Shown: positions 1-5,051 of the stretch, piece after piece | Numbering within the stretch: position 1 is the stretch's first letter | How the letters are laid out: each line of letters opens with the position of its first letter | From: UBA11346 sp038318565 | Lineage (GTDB): Bacteria; Planctomycetota; UBA11346 | Direction of reading: 5' to 3' | Assembly (NCBI GenBank): GCA_038318565.1 | Contig: JBBQCI010000132.1 | Span: 1 to 6,839, forward strand | DNA: 6,839 nt | Program-made: the position numbers and the translations under genes | The notes under the pieces: generated by a model | The model's database searches: none | Told to the model about the DNA's origin: nothing | The model's input: only the letters and a program-made list of their open reading frames with translations

Positions 1-296
1 GGCCAGGTATCCACCTACATTATCACAGCGACTGAAACCGCGACGATCACCTTCGGTGCCACTGGTACGTTTCCTGGCGGTCTGACATTCAGCGTACCAA
101 CACCATTTCCGGAACGCTGACCGCCACTGGCGTCGGTACCGACAGCAAGATTCTGGTCCTGACCATCGCTGCCAGCAGTGGCGGTGCGAGCAGCGGTGAG
201 GGATCCCGTAGCGGCGGTGGATGCGGCAATGGCAGCGTACTCGGCATGGTCCTACTGCTCGCTCTAGGACTCGGTCGACGCCAACTCTCCTGCTGA
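1..296 (+). CDS. C-terminal end of a surface protein: He_PIG-like Ig domain plus Gly/Cys sorting tail; 5' partial, apparent frameshift
   Basis: Two reading frames join into one sensible protein end. From base 1 (codons starting at 1, 4, 7...) the peptide reads GQVSTYIITATETATITFGA and continues to about base 93. From base 96, in another frame, it continues TNTISGTLTATGVGT and runs to TGA at 294-296. Joined, this matches the pattern of putative-Ig (He_PIG) domains: an ITAT strand, P-x-GL, then ISGT-TATG. A Gly/Ser linker follows, then GGGCG, about 12 hydrophobic residues and RR near the C-terminus, which is the layout of a cell-surface sorting signal. A single base appears to be missing from the Val codon at 94-96; without it the first frame stops at 118-120. 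There is no long homopolymer there, so it could be a genuine mutation or an assembly error. The domain name is recognised from pattern only. The protein's full size and ligand cannot be seen. It ends 45 bases before the convergent lipoprotein gene. Confidence 0.68.
210..293 (+). other. C-terminal sorting/anchoring signal (GGGCG + hydrophobic segment + RR)
   Basis: The last 28 residues begin SGGGCGNGSV, pass through a hydrophobic run (LGMVLLLALGLG) and end in RR plus four residues. This three-part form (Gly/Cys motif, membrane helix, basic end) is shared by the GlyGly-CTERM, MYXO-CTERM and Synerg-CTERM families. There, known or presumed sorting proteases process the tail after export. Which named family it belongs to cannot be decided by eye. 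It implies that the protein is exported and anchored or processed at the cell surface. Confidence 0.7.
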
Positions 297-341
297 TCCC
301 GCTGAGCGTGGTGGGCACCCTGTCACGCCGCTGCCGTAGCT

Positions 342-851
342 TCACCGTTTCTGCTTCATCCGCACCGGTGATAGGTCGATCGGTGCGGGCAGATCGGCTG
401 CGGGGATGCCGTCGGGGACCAGGCCCGGAGGAGGCAAGGCGCGGGTGGGTGCGCTCTGCCGACCAAGTCCGATGACATCGCCCGGTCGTTGGGTCAGTTC
501 CTTCGGCGGCACGCTGCGTGGATGCCATGGCTGCAGGCGCTCGGGATTATTCTGCGCGGAGGTGCCGGAACCGATCTGCTCCATGCGCTTCTCGAGCGCC
601 TCCTGGATGCGGGCCAGTTCGGCTTTGTCTGCACCATCCCCTCCAAGCAGACGCCCAACTTCGTTGTTCATCTGATTGAGCTGGCTGGCCGGCGCCTTCA
701 TCGCAGCTGACGAGACAGCCGAGTTGGCGACGCTCTGGGTTGCACTCATGGCTGCCTGCTGCGGCGCCAGGATGCTCTGCAGGAGGCGGGCGCAGCCGGT
801 CAGCGGCGCCAGCAAAACCAACAGGATCAGGGCTTGGTGGCGCAGATGCAC
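342..851 (-). CDS. Small lipoprotein with proline-rich C-terminus
   Basis: A predicted 169-residue lipoprotein of unknown function. Residues 1-20 form a type II signal peptide: basic/His start (MHLRHQ), hydrophobic core (ALILLVLLAP) and lipobox L-T-G-C, with Cys20 as the lipidated residue after signal peptidase II cleavage. Ala follows Cys at +2. Residues about 21-56 are Ala/Ser/Gln-rich. Residues about 57-92 look helical and possibly coiled-coil (MNNEVGRLLG, then AELARIQEALEKRMEQI). From about 98 on the protein is Pro-rich and probably disordered, ending in a basic tail (RMKQKR). The start is GTG at 849-851, chosen because it begins the signal peptide directly; no ATG or clear Shine-Dalgarno site lies there. 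The first 25 bases overlap the end of the upstream MazG-like gene, suggesting translational coupling. I do not recognise the family. Confidence in the gene is good; its role is unknown. Confidence 0.8.
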   Translation of the reverse strand: MHLRHQALILLVLLAPLTGCARLLQSILAPQQAAMSATQSVANSAVSSAAMKAPASQLNQMNNEVGRLLGGDGADKAELARIQEALEKRMEQIGSGTSAQNNPERLQPWHPRSVPPKELTQRPGDVIGLGRQSAPTRALPPPGLVPDGIPAADLPAPIDLSPVRMKQKR

Positions 852-1120
852 GGCTTGGCCCGGCAGGCGGGACAGGTGACTGGATACTTGGCCGAGGCAG
901 CGTCTGCCAGATCGATTCCGTGCAGGTTGGCCAGCGAGGTCAGCCAGGCGAGCACGTCGGCGAATTCGCCGGGCAGATCGTGCGAGGCAGGTTCGCGGCA
1001 GGCCTCGGCGAGTTCACCGACCTCTTCAATCAGATACATGAACGTGCCGTCACGACCGCGGGCTGCGTCTTTCGCCCCGTAGAGGCCGCGCATGTGTTCC
1101 TGGAATTCCCGCAAGTCCAT
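827..1120 (-). CDS. MazG-like nucleotide pyrophosphohydrolase with C-terminal Cys cluster
   Basis: A 97-residue all-alpha NTP pyrophosphohydrolase of the short MazG-like type. This family hydrolyses nucleoside triphosphates to monophosphate and pyrophosphate in the cytoplasm, often as housecleaning of odd nucleotides. The Mg-binding signature is complete: E33-x-x-E36 within LIEEVGELAEA, then E52-x-x-D55 within GEFADVLAWL. The start MDLREFQEHM and the YGAKD...RGRDGTF stretch are typical of the family. After the helical domain, the C-terminus carries Cys83, Cys86, Cys91 and Cys93 (CPACRAKPCIC), a likely zinc-binding knuckle seen in some relatives. ATG at 1118-1120 is preferred over upstream in-frame starts because the family alignment begins there and the earlier residues are unlike the family. 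No Shine-Dalgarno site is evident. It lies 77 bases after the GH32 gene and overlaps the lipoprotein gene. The substrate cannot be told from sequence. Confidence 0.92.
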   Translation of the reverse strand: MDLREFQEHMRGLYGAKDAARGRDGTFMYLIEEVGELAEACREPASHDLPGEFADVLAWLTSLANLHGIDLADAASAKYPVTCPACRAKPCICATKP

Positions 1121-1183
1121 GACCGCGAGCATCGGCAGGAGGCTGGTGGAAGAAAGGGGGCGCCCGACCGGACGCATCTGCAG

Positions 1184-1203
1184 TGCGTTAGCCTGCGTTA
1201 GCG
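1184..1203. repeat. Tandem 10-bp repeat over the end of the GH32 gene
   Basis: TGCGTTAGCC is followed directly by TGCGTTAGCG, so nine of ten bases repeat. The second copy contains the GH32 stop codon (TAA on the minus strand, 1198-1200). It is probably a short slippage duplication in the 77-base spacer before the MazG-like gene. No function is evident. Confidence 0.6.
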
Positions 1204-2469
1204 TGCCGCCATCCGCCAAGCGCGAACGTCGGCCTCCCCATTGACGCGCAGCAGGCCGTCGCCGCTATCGCCAACCTGCACTCGCGTCAGCACGGCCCGG
1301 CCGTCGTCGATGAATACCTCGATGACGCTGCGGTCCAGCCAGATCTCCAGGCGCAGACTACCAACAACGGCCAGCGGATAGGCTCCACCGCACATGGTCA
1401 GGATGCTACCGTCCCAGTTGATGGCGAATCCATGCAGCCAGATGGTGGCGGAACCTGGCAGGGTCGCCAGTACCCGGCAGGCATCACCGACGGCGAGGGC
1501 TCCCGGACCACGTGGAAGCTCGTCCAGTTCCAGTAGGGCTTCGATCGCTGGATGAATGCGCTGCCGAACAACGTCGCCATCCACCTCGATCAGCCGCGGA
1601 AAGGCAAGGCAGCCGTTCCAGCCCCGACCAGCAGGAAAACCGCGGATCCAGCCAAGCACCACTGTGCGGCCAGCAGCGTCCTCCAGCGTATTGGTGGCAT
1701 AAAAGGCGTCATGCAGATCAAGGCGTCCCTCGGCCTGTACCGTCATAGCCTGACCATCGAAGGTTCCCAGGCGCCATTCGACCGGCCGGTACGGAGACAG
1801 CAGCAGGAGCATGCGATCGTCCGGCAAAGTCAGGACATTCGGACATTCAGCGAATTCCATCTCGGCACTCGCGGTCCACAGCGTCCCAGCCGCCCGCAGA
1901 CGATCAAAGTCCCCCTCCGGGGCCTCGAACAGGGCGACCCGACGGCCGTCACCGATGACCAGGAAGGTTCGTCCGCACCAGCGGAAGGCGTACGGGTCGC
2001 GGGCCAAACGGTCCGCGAGGGCTCCGATGCATGGCCTGCGGTCGCGTTGCCAGGCGATCAGATCGTCGTCGAGCGGCGAAGCGCGCCATTGCTCGAACGG
2101 TCGAGCGTCTGCAAACGGCACCGAGGTGTAAAAGAGGCGCGGAGTGCCGTCGGCATCCAGAGAGATGCAGCCACTGTAGCAATGCTCCTCGCCGGCAAGG
2201 ACATCCGGGGCCAGCGCGATCGGCAGATCCTCCCAAACGACCAGATCACGCGATCGGGTATGGCCCCAGTGCATGAATCCCCATTGGTCGCCGAATGGAT
2301 TCAGCTGGTAGAATAGGTGGTACCAGCCGCGATACCGGATGGTGCCATTCGGATCGTTCATCCAGCGCGAGGGCGGAGTGAAGTGACAGCGTGGCCGCTG
2401 CGGGTCGGCAGCACAACGTTGCGCCAGGGCGGTGACATAGGCGGTGGCGCGCTCGATGGCGATATCCAT
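1198..2469 (-). CDS. Glycoside hydrolase family 32 fructosidase (invertase/levanase/inulinase type)
   Basis: A 423-residue GH32 enzyme that hydrolyses beta-fructofuranosyl bonds in sucrose or fructans with retention of configuration. All three family motifs are present: WMNDPNG (36-42, nucleophile Asp39), RDP (157-159, Asp158, transition-state stabiliser) and ECP (208-210, Glu208, acid/base). Other hallmarks are GWYHLFYQLNPFGDQWG, HWGHTRSRDLVVWE and the CYSG segment near 97-100. The C-terminal beta-sandwich is recognisable by RLEIWLDRSVIEVFIDDGRA (373-392). The total is somewhat below the usual 480-500 residues, mainly because the segment before that motif is short. There is no signal peptide from the chosen start, so it is probably cytoplasmic and acts on imported sucrose or short fructo-oligosaccharides. 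ATG at 2467-2469 was chosen because family similarity begins there; an ORF extension to 2598 is Arg-rich, unlike GH32, and would overlap the divergent regulator. Exact substrate is not predictable. Confidence 0.95.
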   Translation of the reverse strand: MDIAIERATAYVTALAQRCAADPQRPRCHFTPPSRWMNDPNGTIRYRGWYHLFYQLNPFGDQWGFMHWGHTRSRDLVVWEDLPIALAPDVLAGEEHCYSGCISLDADGTPRLFYTSVPFADARPFEQWRASPLDDDLIAWQRDRRPCIGALADRLARDPYAFRWCGRTFLVIGDGRRVALFEAPEGDFDRLRAAGTLWTASAEMEFAECPNVLTLPDDRMLLLLSPYRPVEWRLGTFDGQAMTVQAEGRLDLHDAFYATNTLEDAAGRTVVLGWIRGFPAGRGWNGCLAFPRLIEVDGDVVRQRIHPAIEALLELDELPRGPGALAVGDACRVLATLPGSATIWLHGFAINWDGSILTMCGGAYPLAVVGSLRLEIWLDRSVIEVFIDDGRAVLTRVQVGDSGDGLLRVNGEADVRAWRMAAR

Positions 2470-2475
2470 ACGTGG

Positions 2476-2481
2476 ATTATC
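2476..2481 (-). promoter_or_regulatory. Possible -10 box for GH32 (leaderless layout)
   Basis: The minus strand reads GATAAT followed by six bases (CCACGT) and then the GH32 ATG. A -10 box placed there would start the transcript at or within a base or two of the ATG, giving a leaderless message. This would agree with the lack of a Shine-Dalgarno site. The hexamer 17 bases upstream (ATGGAA) is a poor -35 match, so this is only a candidate; an AraC-type activator could compensate for a weak -35. Confidence 0.3.
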
Positions 2482-2521
2482 GCTGCCGTGGATCTCGTTT
2501 CCATGCACAGGGAAGGTTATC

Positions 2522-2531
2522 ACCATATGGT
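2522..2531. repeat. Perfect 10-bp palindrome ACCATATGGT, candidate operator
   Basis: ACCATATGGT reads the same on both strands and sits just before the AraC-family start, within the divergent region. It could be an operator half or part of one, although AraC-family proteins usually bind longer, direct-repeat sites. It also contains an ATG on each strand (2527-2529 plus, 2524-2526 minus). A 10-bp palindrome can occur by chance, so the functional call is weak. Confidence 0.35.
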
Positions 2532-2534
2532 ATT

Positions 2535-3341
2535 GTGACGCACCGGCACCTGTATGCGATCGAGCGGCACGGCGACGCGCTGAACCTGACCTGTCCATAC
2601 CTGGTTGAGGTCATCCAGGCCGAGCCAGGCATCGACAATCGCAATGTCCTGCCGTGGAGCCGATTGTTCCTGATCGATCCGGATGGCCCTGCTGCGGCGG
2701 ACGAAGTGACCGATGTCGTCTTGCGCCGGCGCTATACCCTGCACCCAGGTGGCGTCCTGCTGATGCCGCCCGATCGCCTGTACGCCTTCCGCTTCCACCC
2801 AGGCATGCGCATGCTTGCCGCCCATTTCCGCCTGGAGTGGGCTCCAGGGTGCGACGTGTTCAGCGGTCGTAGCGGATGCGCCGTCATTCCTGGACAGGCC
2901 GATCTGATCCGCCGTGCCTATGCCGCCCTGGCCGCCGGAGAGGACTTGAAAGCCGCAGCGACCCTGCGGGGAACGCTAATGCTGCTGGCCGGGCCATGCA
3001 TCGGCCCCCTGCGCCCGTTGCCCGCCCGCCTGCGCAGCGTCCTCGACCGGATCGAGGCCGACTGCCGCGCTGACCTGGCCGTAGGTGAACTGGCTGCCGT
3101 TGCGGGCCTCTCGCGCGAACGATTCAGCCGCGTGTTCAGCGAGACCATCGGCGTTCCGCCGATGGAGCACGTCCATCGCCGCCTGACAGCGCGGGCATGC
3201 GCTCTGCTGCTCGATGGCTTGCTGGTGCAAGAGGTCTCCGAGCAATTGCGCTTCTCGAGTCCGTTTTGGTTCAGCCGTTTCTTCCGCAACCGCATGGGGG
3301 TGCCGCCACGAGATTTCAGGCTGTTACTCAGTCGCGGTTAG
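2535..3341 (+). CDS. AraC-family transcriptional regulator
   Basis: A 268-residue regulator. Residues about 40-105 look like the cupin sensor domain of AraC proteins (RRRYTLHPGGVLLMPPD, then RFHPGMRMLAAHF), which probably binds a sugar. A helical linker follows (about 121-155). The C-terminus holds the two helix-turn-helix units: LAVGELAAVAGLSRERFSRV (181-200) and the second from about 231, with SSPFWFSRFFRNRMGVPPRD (241-260), matching the family signature ending in F-R. It is divergent from the GH32 gene, the usual arrangement for a regulator of its neighbour. It probably controls fructan/sucrose use, though this is inference. The start is uncertain: there is no in-frame ATG near the N-terminus. 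GTG at 2535-2537 is preferred because GTG at 2472 would leave almost no promoter space. An A/G-rich ribosome-binding-like site lies at 2509-2516, better spaced for an out-of-frame ATG at 2527. It converges on the next gene with a 7-base gap. Confidence 0.9.
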   Translation: MTHRHLYAIERHGDALNLTCPYLVEVIQAEPGIDNRNVLPWSRLFLIDPDGPAAADEVTDVVLRRRYTLHPGGVLLMPPDRLYAFRFHPGMRMLAAHFRLEWAPGCDVFSGRSGCAVIPGQADLIRRAYAALAAGEDLKAAATLRGTLMLLAGPCIGPLRPLPARLRSVLDRIEADCRADLAVGELAAVAGLSRERFSRVFSETIGVPPMEHVHRRLTARACALLLDGLLVQEVSEQLRFSSPFWFSRFFRNRMGVPPRDFRLLLSRG

Positions 3342-3348
3342 GATCCGC

Positions 3349-5049
3349 TCAGGGAACCGGGCGCATCACTCCATGCCTGGCCAGGAAACGGTCGATCGGC
3401 CCACGCGCCAAGGGATCGGCCTTGTCCTTCAGCGCCAAGGCCCAAGGGCGCAGCGTGGTGGGACTGAGACGCACCTCATCGAACACCGTTGCGAACAGAC
3501 GATGCTGGTCGAGAGCGTCGGCATCCAACGCCAGCTTGCCCTCAGCCTGCAGCCCGACCCGGTCGACCAGCACCGGCAGCAGGTTGTGCTCCGGGTCGCG
3601 GGCGACATCGGCGAGCAGGGCGCGCAACACCACCACATCAACGGTGGCGGCGGCCTCGCCACGCCAGCCCGAGGCATCAGCGCCGCGCACGGTGGCGATG
3701 CGCCACAGCAGCCGGTCGCGTTCTGCCATCGGTACGGTTCCCGCCTCGGGAGCCGGAGCACCCGGAATGTCACTGGCGATCAGGGCGAGGCGGCGCACCA
3801 GCAGCCGACCCTGCGCCCCCCCCTCGTCACGTAACCGGGTCATCAAGGCGGGATCGGGCAGACTGGCCTGCAGGCTGGTCCGCGGCAGCCAACTGATCCG
3901 GGCGATCAGTGCCCGCATCGCCAGCGGCGTGAAACTCTCGGCCGCAGCAAGCTCTTTGAACATGGCCGCAGCTTCGCCGGATCCCCCAGCCGTCGAGGCG
4001 GCGGCATCGCCACGCGCCCAGGACAGGCGCAGCGGCTCGCCGTCGTCGCGCTGGATCATGACCAGAGACATTCCCGCCAGGTTTACAGCCAATCCACTCA
4101 GCAGCGGTCCCTCAAGCGGAACGGCGACCGCCGGACTGATGCCGGAAAGGCCTTCGTCAGCCGCCGGCACCGACAGGACATAGCGGACCCCACCCGGTGC
4201 CACCCGCACCGCGCCGCCAGTTTCCAGCGTCAACGGCTCGGACACCAAACCGGCGTCACCAGCCCCGAGGATCAACGGAACCTGCAGCCGCTGACAGGCG
4301 GCGAGCAAGACGCCGAGATCCCGCGTGTCGCCCTGCCGCGACTTGGCGATCGCAGGATCCCAGCCGGCCGGTACGTCCAGATAGACCAGCCACGGGCTGA
4401 GGTCGCGGGCAAGGGCAAGGTCGGCGCGATTGCGATCGGGCGAGGCCGGCAGTCCGAGCACGCCCACGCGCAGGCCAAAGCGCCAGCGGGCGTCCTCGCC
4501 GCCGAGGCAGGCGGTCAACGCCGGTTCCTCGGGCGCCACCACGACAAGCGGGATGTCCGCTTCCCAGCCACCGGTGCCAAGCCGGGCAGGCACCCCGGCA
4601 CCGAGAGCCAGGACTAGCTGAGGCGGCCCACCCAGCGCCGTGCCGAGCCGATCGAGCCCCGCCTTGTCGGGCCAACCGCGGCCGGCCGCCAGAGCGAGAC
4701 GTACCGCCGCATCGTGCGCCGGCGGCGGCCGCACCCGAGCCACCACCGGCTGGCCGGCATAGCTGGTGCGCAGTTCGCCCTGGCTGCCAACAGGCAGTCC
4801 GAATACCACCACGGCGGTGGCACCGTCGGCGTCGCTAACCAACGGGTAGCGGTTGGTGACCATGGTCACGGCCGTTCCGTCCAGCCTACCTTCGGCTGCG
4901 ACAGCGGGTGCTCCGGCCACGGCTATCGCGACCTGCGGCGTGCCGCCGGCGCCGTGCCACCACCACGGGCCTCGCACTACCCGGGCCGGATCGGCCGCAG
5001 CCACGGCGGCGAGAGTCAGCAGCCAGCAGCCGAGCGCACGCCACGGCAT
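3349..5049 (-). CDS. Exported metallophosphoesterase-like protein with apparently lost metal ligands (pseudo-phosphatase) plus helical C-terminal domain
   Basis: A 566-residue protein starting MPWRALGCWLLTLAAVAAAD, a Sec-type signal peptide (cleavage near 19-20). Its layout follows purple-acid-phosphatase-like proteins. Residues about 22-108 resemble the FN3-like N-domain, opening VVRGPWWW and ending RVRPPPA. Later blocks line up with calcineurin-like elements: VRLALAAGR (116-124), LVLALGAGV (145-153), PLVVVAPEEP (167-176), WRFGLRVGVLGL (189-200), WLVYLDVPAG (220-229), PLILGAGDA (258-266) and GGVRYVLSVP (286-295). At each block the expected metal ligand (GD, GNH, HxP, GHxH) is replaced, so catalysis is unlikely. 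Residues about 355-566 are helical, possibly HEAT-like, and unassigned. The ATG at 5047-5049 follows the glgB stop after two bases, implying one operon; it is preferred over the longer open frame to 5865 because the signal peptide begins here and the rest lies inside glgB. The fold assignment is from pattern, not search; role unknown. Confidence 0.82.
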   Translation of the reverse strand: MPWRALGCWLLTLAAVAAADPARVVRGPWWWHGAGGTPQVAIAVAGAPAVAAEGRLDGTAVTMVTNRYPLVSDADGATAVVVFGLPVGSQGELRTSYAGQPVVARVRPPPAHDAAVRLALAAGRGWPDKAGLDRLGTALGGPPQLVLALGAGVPARLGTGGWEADIPLVVVAPEEPALTACLGGEDARWRFGLRVGVLGLPASPDRNRADLALARDLSPWLVYLDVPAGWDPAIAKSRQGDTRDLGVLLAACQRLQVPLILGAGDAGLVSEPLTLETGGAVRVAPGGVRYVLSVPAADEGLSGISPAVAVPLEGPLLSGLAVNLAGMSLVMIQRDDGEPLRLSWARGDAAASTAGGSGEAAAMFKELAAAESFTPLAMRALIARISWLPRTSLQASLPDPALMTRLRDEGGAQGRLLVRRLALIASDIPGAPAPEAGTVPMAERDRLLWRIATVRGADASGWRGEAAATVDVVVLRALLADVARDPEHNLLPVLVDRVGLQAEGKLALDADALDQHRLFATVFDEVRLSPTTLRPWALALKDKADPLARGPIDRFLARHGVMRPVP

Positions 5050-5051
5050 GC

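Larger units (their letters stand above)
2470..2534. promoter_or_regulatory. Divergent control region between GH32 and AraC genes
   Basis: About 65 bases separate the chosen starts of two oppositely directed genes, so promoters and the regulator's operator should lie here or just inside the genes. Seen directly: a perfect palindrome at 2522-2531, an A/G-rich AGGGAAGG at 2509-2516 on the plus strand, and a minus-strand GATAAT (2476-2481) six bases before the GH32 ATG. The assignment as a control region is inferred from gene arrangement; no convincing -35 box was found. Confidence 0.55.

Noticed and set aside
306..328. GCGTG...CACGC inverted repeat between the convergent surface-protein and lipoprotein genes as a terminator
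   Set aside because: Five-base stem with a 13-base loop and no T-run on either strand; too weak to call.
1552..2316. 254-codon plus-strand ORF opposite GH32
   Set aside because: The minus strand here encodes all GH32 motifs; the opposite ORF has no recognisable domain and is a GC-rich shadow.
2470..2598. 43-codon N-terminal extension of the GH32 gene
   Set aside because: Arg/Ser-rich residues unlike GH32 N-termini, covering the divergent promoter and the regulator's start.
3335..3359. CGGTT...AACCG inverted repeat at the AraC/pseudo-phosphatase convergent junction as a bidirectional terminator
   Set aside because: Only five base pairs with a 15-base loop and no T-tract; could be chance.
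3197..4183. 328-codon plus-strand ORF opposite the pseudo-phosphatase and overlapping the AraC 3' end
   Set aside because: Ser/Arg/Ala-rich low-complexity translation with no domain, opposite and overlapping better-supported genes.
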